Made by a program: the position numbers and the translations under genes
Notes under the pieces: generated by a model
Databases searched by the model: none
What the model saw: only the letters and a program-made list of their open reading frames with translations
Told to the model about the DNA's origin: nothing
DNA from: Segatella oris
GTDB taxonomy: Bacteria; Bacteroidota; Bacteroidia; Bacteroidales; Bacteroidaceae
Direction: 5' to 3'
Assembly: GCF_900637655.1 (NCBI RefSeq)
Contig: NZ_LR134384.1
Coordinates: forward strand, 1,922,001 to 1,986,000
DNA length: 64,000 nucleotides
Shown here: in pieces, positions 1 to 9,171 of the stretch
Layout of the letters: every line of letters starts with the position of its first letter
How positions within the stretch are numbered: the stretch's first letter is position 1

Positions 1-981
1 ACATTCCTCCCCTTCCACCCCAATGGCATGAAATTCATTGCTCTGGATATTGACGAGAAACCCTTAGACGAATGGACTGTATATAGTATTGGGGGCGGTG
101 CCCTGTCTGAAGGTAAGGGTATTAGTGACTATTTTGCAACCCAAGAAGTTTATCCTCTCAATTCACTTCACGACATCATGAAGTGGTGTAACGATAACGG
201 ATGCAGCTATTGGGAATACGTAAAGAAGTATGAAGACAATGATATCTGGGACTATCTACTAAACGTTTGGGAGGTTATGAAGCAGTCGGTAAAAGCAGGG
301 TTGGCGCATGAAGGAGTTCTTCCCGGCCCACTCCACCTGCCAAGAAAGGCTGCAACCTACTATGTAAAAGCCAGTGGTTACAAGCCATCCCTGCAGAGTC
401 GCGGACTAGTCTATTCATATGCACTGGCTGTTAGTGAGGAAAATGCCTCTGGGGGCACTATTGTCACAGCACCAACCTGCGGGGCCTGTGGAGTTGTTCC
501 AGCGGTTTTATATCACTTATACAAATCACACAACTTCAGCAATGAGCGTATTGCACGTGCCTTGGCCACTGCGGGACTCTTCGGAAGCATTGTCAAGAAG
601 AATGCATCTATCAGCGGTGCTGAGGTAGGATGCCAAGGAGAAGTAGGTGTAGCCTGTGCAATGGCATCCGCTGCAAGCTGTCAACTCTTCGGTGGAAGTC
701 CCTCACAGATAGAATATTCTGCCGAAATGGGCTTGGAACACCATTTGGGAATGACCTGCGATCCTGTCTGCGGACTCGTTCAGATCCCATGTATCGAACG
801 GAATGCCTTTGCAGCAACCCGTGCACTTGATGCCCAACTATACGCTTCTTTTGGCGATGGAAGCCACCGTGTAAGCTTCGACCGCGTGGTCAACGTGATG
901 AAACAAACTGGTCATGACTTACCTTCTCTCTACAAAGAGACCAGTGAGGGTGGCCTTGCCAAAGGCTATAATCTGGAATAA
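1..981 (+). CDS. sdaA: L-serine dehydratase (L-serine ammonia-lyase), 3' part
   Basis: Iron-sulfur enzyme that deaminates L-serine to pyruvate and ammonia in the cytoplasm. The reading frame is open from base 1 (T-F-L-P-F-H-P-N-G before the first ATG at 28), so that ATG is internal and the gene is cut by the window edge. Bacteroidota single-chain enzymes are about 400 residues with the beta domain first, so roughly the first 75 residues are missing. Visible are the glycine-rich TAPTCGACGVVPA segment, the ISGAEVGCQGEVGVA segment and the CDPVCGLVQIPC segment, which supply the cysteines of the 4Fe-4S cluster. A terminator-like hairpin follows. Family assignment is firm; the fully fused form is inferred from the upstream frame. 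Confidence 0.93.
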   Translation, partial: TFLPFHPNGMKFIALDIDEKPLDEWTVYSIGGGALSEGKGISDYFATQEVYPLNSLHDIMKWCNDNGCSYWEYVKKYEDNDIWDYLLNVWEVMKQSVKAGLAHEGVLPGPLHLPRKAATYYVKASGYKPSLQSRGLVYSYALAVSEENASGGTIVTAPTCGACGVVPAVLYHLYKSHNFSNERIARALATAGLFGSIVKKNASISGAEVGCQGEVGVACAMASAASCQLFGGSPSQIEYSAEMGLEHHLGMTCDPVCGLVQIPCIERNAFAATRALDAQLYASFGDGSHRVSFDRVVNVMKQTGHDLPSLYKETSEGGLAKGYNLE

Positions 982-1033
982 AGAAGATCTTTTTCCATAT
1001 GAAAACAAGGAGAAAGCCTTATTAATATAGGAA

Positions 1034-1075
1034 GGGAAAGCAATAAAACCAAGTGATGTTTGCTTTCCCTTTTTA
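1034..1075 (+). terminator. Rho-independent terminator of serine dehydratase
   Basis: GGGAAAGCAA pairs with TTGCTTTCCC across a loop of about 16 bases and is followed by a run of T. It lies about 55 bp past the serine dehydratase stop. Confidence 0.75.
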
Positions 1076-1171
1076 CATTTAATATGTTATCTAACCTCTG
1101 TTCGAAATAAGCAATTGGAACTATTACAAACAAAGATTAATCTCCAGAGAATGTAATTCATATCAGTTTGC

Positions 1172-1290
1172 ATGGCAACTTGACATAGATTACACTGCAT
1201 TTTGACGCAAGTTACATGGTAACTTGAGGCAGATTGCACGATGATTTGACGCAAAACATAAAGTTACTTGAGTCATAACACATAATGACA
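1172..1290. repeat. Tandem array of 22-bp degenerate units (dispersed repeat copy A)
   Basis: The motif TTGA recurs at 1180, 1202, 1224, 1246 and 1268, exactly 22 bp apart each time. The unit is roughly GGTAACTTGAGGCAGATTGCA with much variation. Downstream, at 1340-1362, AAAGAATACGCAAGTATGGC resembles the corresponding flank of copy B (31078-31100). No gene covers it. The same array occurs near 30.9 kb and 63.75 kb. Confidence 0.75.
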
Positions 1291-1420
1291 TGATAATCAA
1301 AAACTTGAAAGCTGTTGTAAAACGAAGCGCATGTTGAGGAAAGAATACGCAAGTATGGCTTTGTTTGAGATTTACAACTTAATCTTCAAAGAGGCCTTAC
1401 TGTCTATGAGTAGAAATATG

Positions 1421-1461
1421 AAAAAGCCACATCCGACTTTGTAAAAAGTCAGACATGGCTT
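1421..1461 (-). terminator. Terminator of rubrerythrin
   Basis: On the minus strand AAGCCATGTCTGACTT and AAGTCGGATGTGGCTT form a long, slightly imperfect stem followed by TTTTT. It lies about 60 bp past the rubrerythrin stop. Confidence 0.75.
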
Positions 1462-1519
1462 ATATTTTCAAACTCCTTCTTTTACAAGAACGGGGTTCTC
1501 AGAATTGGCATTGCGGAGA

Positions 1520-2077
1520 CTACTTGAAAAATCTCTTATAAAGACCGGCGAAACCAGCTGCATGGCGAGCCTCATCCTTAGCCATTTCGTGGATAGTGTC
1601 ATGGAGAGTGTCGTTGCCTTCAGCCTTAGCCTTCTTTGCAAACTCAAACTTTTCAGCACATGCACCCTGTTCAGCTGCAATACGAGCTTCAAGGTTTGCC
1701 TTTGTATCGGCAAGCACTTCACCTAACAGTTCTGCATAACGGCTTGCGTGGTTAGCCTCTTCGTAAGCATAATGTTCATAGGCACGGGCAATCTCAGGAT
1801 AGCCTTCTCGATCAGCTTGGCGTGCCATAGCAAGATACATACCAACCTCACTGCACTCGCCTGCAAATGTTTCCTTGCAATGCTGAATCAATTCTTCAGA
1901 AACGCCTTCTTTGTAAGCTGCGCCAAGATAATGAACGGTTGCAAACTTCAATTCGCCGTCAGTAGCCTCCATTTCCTTAAACTTACTCTTGTCAGCCTTA
2001 CAGATTGGACACTGCTCCGGAGCCTCAGTACCTTCATGAATATAACCACATACCGTACAAATAAATTTCTTCTTCAT
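1520..2077 (-). CDS. Reverse rubrerythrin (rubredoxin domain first)
   Basis: Peroxide-detoxifying non-haem iron protein typical of anaerobes. Start chosen at 2077 (MKKKFICTVCGY); the open frame runs further upstream but passes through the promoter. Residues 1-35 are a rubredoxin-like domain with CTVC and CPIC iron-binding pairs. The rest is a four-helix ferritin-like domain with the diiron motifs EEANH and DEARH. Because the rubredoxin part is N-terminal this is the reverse arrangement. It is monocistronic, with a consensus promoter upstream and a terminator downstream. The electron donor is not visible here. Confidence 0.93.
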   Translation of the reverse strand: MKKKFICTVCGYIHEGTEAPEQCPICKADKSKFKEMEATDGELKFATVHYLGAAYKEGVSEELIQHCKETFAGECSEVGMYLAMARQADREGYPEIARAYEHYAYEEANHASRYAELLGEVLADTKANLEARIAAEQGACAEKFEFAKKAKAEGNDTLHDTIHEMAKDEARHAAGFAGLYKRFFK

Positions 2078-2136
2078 AATGTTTTTGTTTTTTAATTTTA
2101 CGTGTTTTGTATTACCATTAATCCTGTTCTTGTTTG

Positions 2137-2167
2137 CAAAGATAGCGCAAAACATGCTAAAAGCAAA
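2137..2167 (-). promoter_or_regulatory. Bacteroidota-type promoter of rubrerythrin
   Basis: On the minus strand TTTG (2164-2167) is followed after 19 bp by TATCTTTG (2137-2144), matching the -33/-7 consensus of this phylum at ideal spacing. The leader to the ATG is about 55 bases. Confidence 0.75.
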
Positions 2168-2217
2168 ATACTTCGCCTGTAAACATCAAATGTTTAAGCT
2201 TTTTTCACCATATATCT

Positions 2218-3210
2218 TTAGCGATATATCTTCGCCTGCCCATATAACGTCATTTTCAAACTCTTGTCAGACAGTTCTTTTGTCCCTTTCCACTGGCCAT
2301 CCATGACAAGCACATGATAGGTTCCTTTCGCTGGCTTATGGGAGAGAGCACTGTCTAAAGAAAAGTAATTGCCTCGCCCACGAGTTGAAACGACAGCATC
2401 ATAATGCCTGATATAAGGCTTCAATTCCGGTATCTGTTCACCTATGGCTTCTGCCAATGCATTAGCAACCGTAAAGGCACCATATATATTATAATGTGTA
2501 TTGTCTTTCCTTCCTTGCGGGATGGAAGCACTTTCTCCCGGCTTCAGCCATACGTGTAACTTCCTACTTCCGACAACACCATGACGTTGTTCTATTTGAG
2601 AAGTAATGGCATTAGCATCAATATAGCATACCTTCAGCTTTTGGGCAACTCGTCGTGCAACCCAACGATAGGCACCATGAGTGTCGACAAGAGTGTCACT
2701 ATTTGTCTGTTCGTCTCCATAGGCCACAGTTCTCAACTTTTCATCGTCAATGATTCTGTCAGGCAGCTTATAAAAACACCTACGTGCAACAGGGCTCATC
2801 AATATAGGAACTGCCCCTTTTGCTTTGGTTTCCAGAGCATAGCGTTCAAGATTTTCTGCAAAAGTTGTATTCGGTTCTGTGTGCCGTTCTACGTCAGGTT
2901 TTGAGTCATTATGCCCAAATTGAATAATTACATAGTCACCAGGCTTCAGGCTTTCAAGTATTTTCTGCCACCGTCCTTCATCACGAAAACTCTTGCTCGA
3001 TCTGCCATTGACTGCATGATTGCTCACGATAACATCCTCCGTAAAGCACCCTTGCAACATCATCCCCCACCCTCTTTCTGGATTTCCAAGCGGATTATTC
3101 TTCTCTGCCGCAGTTGAATCACCAATAATATAAACAACAGGTTTATGCTTATCGGTTGCTATCAAAACAACAAGTAAGAATGCAATTAAGAAATAAAGAG
3201 AGTGTTTCAT
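2218..3210 (-). CDS. Secreted SGNH/GDSL esterase, rhamnogalacturonan acetylesterase-like (CE12)
   Basis: Probably removes acetyl groups from pectin-type polysaccharide outside the cytoplasm. An N-terminal hydrophobic segment (MKHSLYFLIAFLLVVLIAT) serves as signal peptide or anchor. Block I is GDSTAAEK with the nucleophile Ser; the GHND block is near residue 100; the Asp/His pair is in RKDNTHYN near residue 230. About 70 further residues (STRGRGNYFSLD onward) form a small tail that I do not recognise. Length of 330 fits the family. The substrate is inferred from the family. A tagaturonate reductase at 12.2 kb belongs to galacturonate breakdown, so pectin use by this organism is plausible. Confidence 0.82.
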   Translation of the reverse strand: MKHSLYFLIAFLLVVLIATDKHKPVVYIIGDSTAAEKNNPLGNPERGWGMMLQGCFTEDVIVSNHAVNGRSSKSFRDEGRWQKILESLKPGDYVIIQFGHNDSKPDVERHTEPNTTFAENLERYALETKAKGAVPILMSPVARRCFYKLPDRIIDDEKLRTVAYGDEQTNSDTLVDTHGAYRWVARRVAQKLKVCYIDANAITSQIEQRHGVVGSRKLHVWLKPGESASIPQGRKDNTHYNIYGAFTVANALAEAIGEQIPELKPYIRHYDAVVSTRGRGNYFSLDSALSHKPAKGTYHVLVMDGQWKGTKELSDKSLKMTLYGQAKIYR

Positions 3211-3245
3211 ATGACAATTATTAAGTAGTTAGATTATATTTATAA

Positions 3246-3276
3246 AGGGTAGAAATAGTCTCTGCCATTTCTACCC
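3246..3276 (-). terminator. Hairpin terminator after hisS
   Basis: AGGGTAGAAAT and ATTTCTACCCT form an 11-bp perfect stem in the 76 bp between hisS and the esterase gene. The trailing T-rich stretch on the minus strand is short, so it may be a weak terminator. Confidence 0.6.
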
Positions 3277-3286
3277 TATTAAAGTT

Positions 3287-4651
3287 TTACTTAGAAACAG
3301 TAGCAATCAGCTCATCAATTGTAATCAATGTCTGTTCGCCTGTCTGCATATCCTTCAGCATAAGCTTTCCTTCATTGATTTCATTTTCACCTGCAAGCAC
3401 CACGTAAGGAATATTCTTGGCATTTGCATAGCTCATTTGCTTTTTCATCTTTGCCTTGTCTGGGAATATTTCCGTACGAATACCAGCCTTTCGAGCCTTG
3501 GCAACAAAAGGAAGACAATAAGCAGTCTCTTTCTCACCAAAGTTGATAAATAAGACTTGTGTAGCATTAACTGCCTCTTTGGGATAGAGGTCGAGTGCAT
3601 TCAAAACATCATAAATTCGGTCTGCACCAAACGAGATACCGACACCACTCAAGCCCGGCATGCCGAAGATACCTGTAAGATTATCGTAACGACCACCACC
3701 TGTGATACTTCCCATTGGTGTATCAAGTGCTTTCACCTCAAAGATAGCTCCCGTATAGTAGTTGAGTCCACGGGCCAGTGTCAAATCGAGTTGTATTTCG
3801 TTGTTCAATCCTGTAACCTTCAAGGCATCAAGGATGAACTTCGTTTCTTCAACACCTTTCAGTCCTACATCAGAACCTTCAAGCACTTTAGCAATGGTAT
3901 TGAGTTTATTCTCATTCGTTCCTTCCAAAGAAATGATAGGCTGAAGCTTCTCTATAGCCTCGTCACTGATACCATCAGCCTTCAGCTCTGCATTGACATT
4001 ATCGAGACCTATTTTGTCGAGTTTATCAATAGCGACTGTTATATCAACGATCTTGTCAGCTTCTCCGATAACCTCAGCAATGCCCGTAAGTATCTTTCGG
4101 TTATTAATCTTTATCTGAACTCTTACACCGAATTTCGTAAAGACAGTGTCAACAATCTGCATCAGTTCAACCTCGTTCAACAAGGAATCAGAACCAACAA
4201 CATCTGCATCACACTGGTAGAATTCACGATAACGTCCTTTCTGTGGACGGTCTGCACGCCACACAGGTTGTATCTGATAGCGTTTGAAGGGCAATTGAAG
4301 TTCTTCACGGTGCATCACAACATAGCGCGCAAAAGGAACTGTCAAATCATAACGAAGTCCTTTCTCACATAGTTTTGAGGCCAAGTGAAGCGGATTACGT
4401 TCGCTTAGCTCTTCATCTGTAACCTTATTCAGATAATCACCGGAATTCAGTATTTTGAAAAGCAGTTTATCACCTTCTTCACCATACTTTCCCATGAGCG
4501 TCTGTAAGGTTTCCATTGCAGGCGTTTCTATCTGCTGAAAACCATAAAGGGCATAAACATCCTTTATAGTATTGAAAATATAATTTCTTTTTGCCATTTC
4601 CTCCGGCCCGAAATCCCGGGTTCCCTTTGGAATGGAAGGTTTTTGTGCCAT
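3287..4651 (-). CDS. hisS: Histidine--tRNA ligase
   Basis: Charges tRNA-His in the cytoplasm. Class II synthetase core: [11 protein letters not shown] at the N-terminus, motif 2 region [21 protein letters not shown] near residue 120, the GGGRYDNL histidine-binding block near residue 310, and a C-terminal anticodon-binding domain of about 95 residues. The length (454) is normal. It starts 16 bp after the purA stop, so both are probably on one transcript. Confidence 0.97.
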   Translation of the reverse strand: MAQKPSIPKGTRDFGPEEMAKRNYIFNTIKDVYALYGFQQIETPAMETLQTLMGKYGEEGDKLLFKILNSGDYLNKVTDEELSERNPLHLASKLCEKGLRYDLTVPFARYVVMHREELQLPFKRYQIQPVWRADRPQKGRYREFYQCDADVVGSDSLLNEVELMQIVDTVFTKFGVRVQIKINNRKILTGIAEVIGEADKIVDITVAIDKLDKIGLDNVNAELKADGISDEAIEKLQPIISLEGTNENKLNTIAKVLEGSDVGLKGVEETKFILDALKVTGLNNEIQLDLTLARGLNYYTGAIFEVKALDTPMGSITGGGRYDNLTGIFGMPGLSGVGISFGADRIYDVLNALDLYPKEAVNATQVLFINFGEKETAYCLPFVAKARKAGIRTEIFPDKAKMKKQMSYANAKNIPYVVLAGENEINEGKLMLKDMQTGEQTLITIDELIATVSK

Positions 4652-4667
4652 ATATTCTTCTATTTTT

Positions 4668-5945
4668 TTATAAAATAACAGTCTGTTCTCTGTCAGGCCC
4701 TATAGAGACTATCTTTATGGGTGTCTCCAGGAAATCCTCTAAAAACTTAATGTAATTATGGAACGCCTGTGGGAATTGTGATTGTTCAGTAAACTTAGTC
4801 ATATCCGTCTTCCAACCAGGGAACTCCTTATAGACAGGTTCAACACCTTCAAGTTCGTAAGGCAATTCCTTCGTAAGGCTTCCATCTTTCAGTTTATACG
4901 CCACGCATGCCTTGATTGTTTCAAAGGAATCAAGCACATCACTCTTCATGAGTATCAGCTGGGTAACACCATTAATCATAATAGAATAACGCAATTGAAT
5001 GAGGTCTACCCAACCACAACGGCGTTCACGTCCTGTCACAGCACCATATTCATGGCCAAGGTCACGAAGCATTTTGCCTGTTTCATCAAAAAGCTCTGTA
5101 GGGAAAGGGCCTGCACCAACACGAGTGCAATAAGCCTTCATGATGCCATAAACTTCGCCTATTTTGTTAGGACCTATTCCCAAACCGGTGCAGGCTCCCG
5201 CACAAACGGTATTGGAGGATGTAACGAATGGGTAAGAGCCAAAATCCACGTCAAGCATGGTTCCCTGAGCACCTTCACACAGAATGCTTTTCCCTGAACG
5301 CAGGATATTGTTGATTTCGTGCTCAGAATCAACAAAATGGAACTGGCACATATAATCAACTCCTTCCATCCACGTCTTTTCAACCTCATCGAGACCTTCG
5401 AAGTCTATCCAGCCCAGCGCTTCCAGCATCTTCATGTGACGCGCCTTGTGAGCAGCATATTTTTCTTGAAAGTTCTCAATAATATCCCCTACTCTCAAAC
5501 CATTACGGCTTATCTTATCAGTGTAAGTCGGGCCTATTCCTTTCCCCGTAGTACCCACTTTAGCCTTTCCCTTAGCTGCTTCATAGGCACGGTCTAAAAG
5601 GCGATGTGTCGGCATAATGAGGTGAGCTTTCTTAGATATATGCAGACGCTCTTTCAAAGGATGACCACTTTTCTCCAAGTCCTTGGCTTCTCCCATAAAC
5701 AAATCAGGGGCAAGCACAACTCCATTGCCAATGATATTTACCTTACCACCTTGGAAGATACCTGAAGGAATTGAGCGAAGCACATATTTCTGGCCTTCAA
5801 ACTCTAATGTGTGGCCTGCATTAGGACCACCCTGAAAGCGCGCTACAACATCATAGTTCGGTGTCAAGACATCAACTACTTTCCCTTTTCCTTCATCCCC
5901 CCACTGCAAACCGAGCAGGACATCAACTTTACCTGTTGTATTCAT
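4668..5945 (-). CDS. purA: Adenylosuccinate synthetase
   Basis: GTP-dependent step from IMP to adenylosuccinate in AMP synthesis. The N-terminal [14 protein letters not shown] block binds GTP and holds the catalytic Asp; GPNAGHTL with the catalytic His follows; [10 protein letters not shown] near residue 130 and TGRERRCGW near residue 300 are standard blocks. Length 425 is normal. It lies 51 bp after a Fur-family regulator and 16 bp ahead of hisS, all on the minus strand. Confidence 0.97.
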   Translation of the reverse strand: MNTTGKVDVLLGLQWGDEGKGKVVDVLTPNYDVVARFQGGPNAGHTLEFEGQKYVLRSIPSGIFQGGKVNIIGNGVVLAPDLFMGEAKDLEKSGHPLKERLHISKKAHLIMPTHRLLDRAYEAAKGKAKVGTTGKGIGPTYTDKISRNGLRVGDIIENFQEKYAAHKARHMKMLEALGWIDFEGLDEVEKTWMEGVDYMCQFHFVDSEHEINNILRSGKSILCEGAQGTMLDVDFGSYPFVTSSNTVCAGACTGLGIGPNKIGEVYGIMKAYCTRVGAGPFPTELFDETGKMLRDLGHEYGAVTGRERRCGWVDLIQLRYSIMINGVTQLILMKSDVLDSFETIKACVAYKLKDGSLTKELPYELEGVEPVYKEFPGWKTDMTKFTEQSQFPQAFHNYIKFLEDFLETPIKIVSIGPDREQTVIL

Positions 5946-5996
5946 TTTATCCTATAGATTATTGCTTTTTGACTTCATATTGACTTCATATGTGTT

Positions 5997-6446
5997 TTAA
6001 CGTATCTTTTTTGATTGACATTTACCACAAACTCCATATAAATAGAGCGTGAAATTATCTTTACGAAAACGGCTGATTTTCATTTCTCCAATTGTTTTCT
6101 CAAGTTCCAGGTTCTTCAGTTCCGTAACCCTTCCACACATCCGGCAAATCAGCCGAACATACCCCTGTGCAGAGAATGCCGCCTCATAGACTATGGCATC
6201 CTGAAGATGATGCCTGACTACGAGCCCTAACTTCAGGAATAAATTCATACAATTATAAAGAGTTGCCCTGCTCACCCTAAATCTTTTTTCATTCAAAGCC
6301 TCATTTAAGGCATCCATAGTGAAAAGGCTATCCATACTGTAGATAGCATCCAACACTGCATAACGTTCAGGAGTTTTGCGGTGATTATCCGATTTCAGAA
6401 ACTTATTCAGAACATCGTAAGCCCGTTGGGTTTCCTCTCTTGCCAT
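5997..6446 (-). CDS. Fur-family transcriptional regulator
   Basis: Metal- or peroxide-sensing repressor of the Fur/PerR/Zur family, 149 residues. The N-terminal half is a winged helix (KTPERYAVLDAIYSMD ... RVSRATLYNCMNLFLKLGLV). The C-terminal half has CRMC near residue 101 and CGKC near residue 140, the structural zinc site. The usual His-rich regulatory-metal motif before CRMC is not clear, so the metal cannot be named. Its 5' leader holds a 17-bp perfect palindrome that may be its own operator. It heads a likely transcript with purA and hisS. Confidence 0.88.
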   Translation of the reverse strand: MAREETQRAYDVLNKFLKSDNHRKTPERYAVLDAIYSMDSLFTMDALNEALNEKRFRVSRATLYNCMNLFLKLGLVVRHHLQDAIVYEAAFSAQGYVRLICRMCGRVTELKNLELEKTIGEMKISRFRKDNFTLYLYGVCGKCQSKKIR

Positions 6447-6451
6447 TGAAT

Positions 6452-6468
6452 AATTGTTTGAAACAATT
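6452..6468. promoter_or_regulatory. Palindromic candidate operator of the Fur-family gene
   Basis: AATTGTTT-G-AAACAATT is a perfect 8-1-8 palindrome between the start codon and the -7 element. Fur-family boxes are often 7-1-7 palindromes, so autoregulation is plausible. This is inference from position and symmetry. Confidence 0.55.
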
Positions 6469-6475
6469 CAACATA

Positions 6476-6483
6476 CAAAATTA
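6476..6483 (-). promoter_or_regulatory. -7 promoter element of the Fur-family gene
   Basis: The minus strand reads TAATTTTG, matching TAnnTTTG, about 30 bp upstream of the ATG. Confidence 0.5.
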
Positions 6484-6528
6484 GTAATTTTATATCAGAT
6501 TGAGAAATATAATAACATAATTTTCACT

Positions 6529-7137
6529 TTAAATCTCAACAACGCCATGCAAGGCCTTCCTGACAATCATTTCATAGTCATTCCCCAACTCCGCGAAACT
6601 CAAAATGGCGTTCATAGCAGCATGTTTAACACCCATATTTTCATTACTCAGTGCTACAGCTGCTTGATCCAAGAATTCATTAATACCACGTTCATTGGGT
6701 TCCAGCCCCTTTCCAAACAATCTACCCAAAAGATTGAAACCACAAATCTGATAGAGATTATTCTCTGAAGCAATACATTCAAAAGCAAGAACAGAGGCAT
6801 AATCCACATGTTGGAAAAGATTCATGGCCAACATTTCGGCAATTTCCTGTGTGCGGGTCTGTTCCAACCAAACTTCAGCCAAATCAGCCTCCATTCTATC
6901 GGCTGGCATAATCAATGTGGCAAGAATCTTGCATTCACGCACATTCTCCTTAAACAAAGCAATGGCAAGTTCATAATCCTTTCCATATTCCTTGGCCATT
7001 TCATGAAGGTTTATCAATGGCACACCCCAATTGACATTGTAATTCAGTCCCTTCTCACGCATAGACTGAGAAGCAGGCCCATTCATATAAAGTCTGAAGC
7101 TTTGCTTGATTTTCTTCAACTTATCATTCAATTCCAT
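6529..7137 (-). CDS. DNA alkylation repair (AlkD-like HEAT-repeat) protein
   Basis: About 202 residues, all helical, resembling the AlkD/AlkC-type superfamily that excises alkylated bases. Visible are the REKGLNYNVNWGVPLINLHEMAKEY segment, AIALFKENVRECKILATLIMP, and the HEAT-like C-terminal helices (MGVKHAAMNAILSFAEL). The frame is open to a GTG at 7149; I prefer the ATG at 7137 because GTGAG then sits at ribosome-binding distance, and 7143 is also possible. It begins 18 bp after the upstream peptidase stop, so the pair is co-transcribed. Glycosylase activity is inferred only. Confidence 0.75.
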   Translation of the reverse strand: MELNDKLKKIKQSFRLYMNGPASQSMREKGLNYNVNWGVPLINLHEMAKEYGKDYELAIALFKENVRECKILATLIMPADRMEADLAEVWLEQTRTQEIAEMLAMNLFQHVDYASVLAFECIASENNLYQICGFNLLGRLFGKGLEPNERGINEFLDQAAVALSNENMGVKHAAMNAILSFAELGNDYEMIVRKALHGVVEI

Positions 7138-7155
7138 ATACATTCTCACTTTACA

Positions 7156-9090
7156 TTAATATTCACTTGAATAACGCATCATCTGATGTGCATAGCTTTC
7201 TGTATAATCCAACTTGATATCCACAATATTGCCATTTTCATCGTATTCAGGCTTCATCCACGGGTTCAAAAAACCTTTATAAGGGGCTATCCCCAACTTT
7301 TCATAGCGTTCAAGAATCTCCCGATGCAACTGAGAGTCTATGTGAACGGCATATTTTTCAACCAATGCCCGAGCTGCATTGAAATCACCTTCACTCTTGA
7401 TACGTTGTATTTCGCCCAACTGACGGGCAAAAATTCCTCTCAAGCCATCGTAATCCTTCACTGACACATAATGCTTTCCGCCATGCATCTCTAATGCTAC
7501 TATCTGCTGTTCTACATCCATATCGAGTGCCCAATTGGCTATCAATGCCCGATTTCTCATGTGTGCCTCTTCGATGTCATTACCCAATTCTATCCTTACG
7601 GCCTGTGTCAGCAGACCATTTTGCATATAAGTATAATATTGGCTTTTATAGGCTTCCCTATCTGGGGTCAGTCCCAATTCTACCAACTTGTCATCAGCCA
7701 GATAATACAGTCCAAACAAATCGGCACGCGCCTCTTCTATCGTATTTCCGTAAGCTTTCAGTGCATCGGGATCCGTTTCCTTCAACAACTGACCACTGCC
7801 ATGTCCAAGACACTCATGCAAATCCGTATGAAGTTCATCACACAAGTCTCCATATCTATCAATGAGCGCCCGCGTTTCATCATCAATGACAAACTCCTGC
7901 ATGAAACCATTCCCTCGCGAAGCCTTACTATAGGCATCTGTGAGGTTTCCAATGGTGACACTTTTAGAACCATGCTCTGCTCTAATCCAGTCGGCATTCG
8001 GAAGATTTATACCTATAGCTGTAGAGGGATATTCGTCTCCTCCGAGCATTGCCGCACAAATGACATTTGCCGTCACGCCCCGAACAGTCTTTTTCTTAAA
8101 CCTCCTGTCCACAGGGGAATGGTCTTCAAACCACTGCGCATTCTCGCTGATCAGACGAGTACGCTTTGTTGCCTCAGCATCCTTATACTCAATAATCCCC
8201 TCCCACGAGCCTTTCAATCCCAAGGGGTCACCATAAACTTCTATGAAGCCATTGATGAAATCAACTTGTCCATCCTGCTCTTTCAACCACTCAATAGAAT
8301 ACTCGTCAAAGTATTTAAGGTCGCCCGTCTGATAATACTTTATCAAAATGGCTATAACCTTCTTCTGCTGTTCGTTTTCAGCATATTGAGAAGCCTTCGC
8401 CAGCCAATGGATGATTTGACGGATTTTATTGCCATACATGCCATTTGCCTTATAGACAAGCTCTGTCAACTTCCCGTTTTGCTTGGTCAACTTAGAATTA
8501 AGTCCATAGGAAACAGGACGAGCATCTCCCTCCACCTTCATGCCATTATAAAAACTTTCAACCTCACTTTGCGAAACATCTTCATAGAAGTTGCAGGCAG
8601 ACGTCTTGATGAGGTCTACGCCTTCAGCCTTGTTAACACGCTTTGGCAAATAGTCAGCATCAAAGATAACCGACAGAATTTCATTCAGCAAATTGTTCTT
8701 TTCTTCCTCTGACCCTAATGCCAACTGTTCATAGGAAAGGCTATTGTAGGCATCACAAAAAAAGTCCTTACTGAATTCAGGTTTGAATTTATCACACCCA
8801 TAGTGATGATAGATACCATTTGAGAACCACACTCGTTTCAAATAGACTGTCAACGCCTGAAAGTCATGAGTGTCACGGCTGCCGTTGTAAAGAAGGAAAA
8901 TACTTTCAAGCACCTTGCGAATGCTAAGATTATATTTTCCAAATTGGTCAAACGTGATGTCTCTGCCTGAAAGAACAGCCTTCGACAGATAATATATATA
9001 TATTTTCTGTTGAAGCCTCAGAGCTTCAAAACCTTCCAATTTATACCTCAACAACTGGATGTCGGCAAACTTTTCATCTATATAGTTCAT
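7156..9090 (-). CDS. Dipeptidyl peptidase III (M49 zinc metallopeptidase)
   Basis: Removes N-terminal dipeptides from oligopeptides in the cytoplasm; no signal peptide is visible. The M49 signature is HECLGH near residue 427 (family form HExxGH), and EEARAD near residue 452 supplies the third zinc ligand. Length 644 agrees with bacterial M49 enzymes. Relatives in this phylum are often mislabelled dihydrofolate reductase, and nothing here resembles that fold. The AlkD-like gene follows on the same strand. Confidence 0.9.
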   Translation of the reverse strand: MNYIDEKFADIQLLRYKLEGFEALRLQQKIYIYYLSKAVLSGRDITFDQFGKYNLSIRKVLESIFLLYNGSRDTHDFQALTVYLKRVWFSNGIYHHYGCDKFKPEFSKDFFCDAYNSLSYEQLALGSEEEKNNLLNEILSVIFDADYLPKRVNKAEGVDLIKTSACNFYEDVSQSEVESFYNGMKVEGDARPVSYGLNSKLTKQNGKLTELVYKANGMYGNKIRQIIHWLAKASQYAENEQQKKVIAILIKYYQTGDLKYFDEYSIEWLKEQDGQVDFINGFIEVYGDPLGLKGSWEGIIEYKDAEATKRTRLISENAQWFEDHSPVDRRFKKKTVRGVTANVICAAMLGGDEYPSTAIGINLPNADWIRAEHGSKSVTIGNLTDAYSKASRGNGFMQEFVIDDETRALIDRYGDLCDELHTDLHECLGHGSGQLLKETDPDALKAYGNTIEEARADLFGLYYLADDKLVELGLTPDREAYKSQYYTYMQNGLLTQAVRIELGNDIEEAHMRNRALIANWALDMDVEQQIVALEMHGGKHYVSVKDYDGLRGIFARQLGEIQRIKSEGDFNAARALVEKYAVHIDSQLHREILERYEKLGIAPYKGFLNPWMKPEYDENGNIVDIKLDYTESYAHQMMRYSSEY

Positions 9091-9171
9091 GTATTATATC
9101 ATTTAATTCAACAATAAAGCCCACAGAAAGACACATTCATCTTCCTGTGGACTTCATCATATCAGAGAAAT

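Noticed and set aside
1172..1290. Possible CRISPR array from the regular 22-bp spacing
   Set aside because: There are no identical repeats separated by unique spacers; the whole unit is degenerate and no cas gene is present.
7561..8712. 383-codon open frame on the plus strand
   Set aside because: It is the antisense shadow of dipeptidyl peptidase III, whose zinc motif and length leave no doubt.
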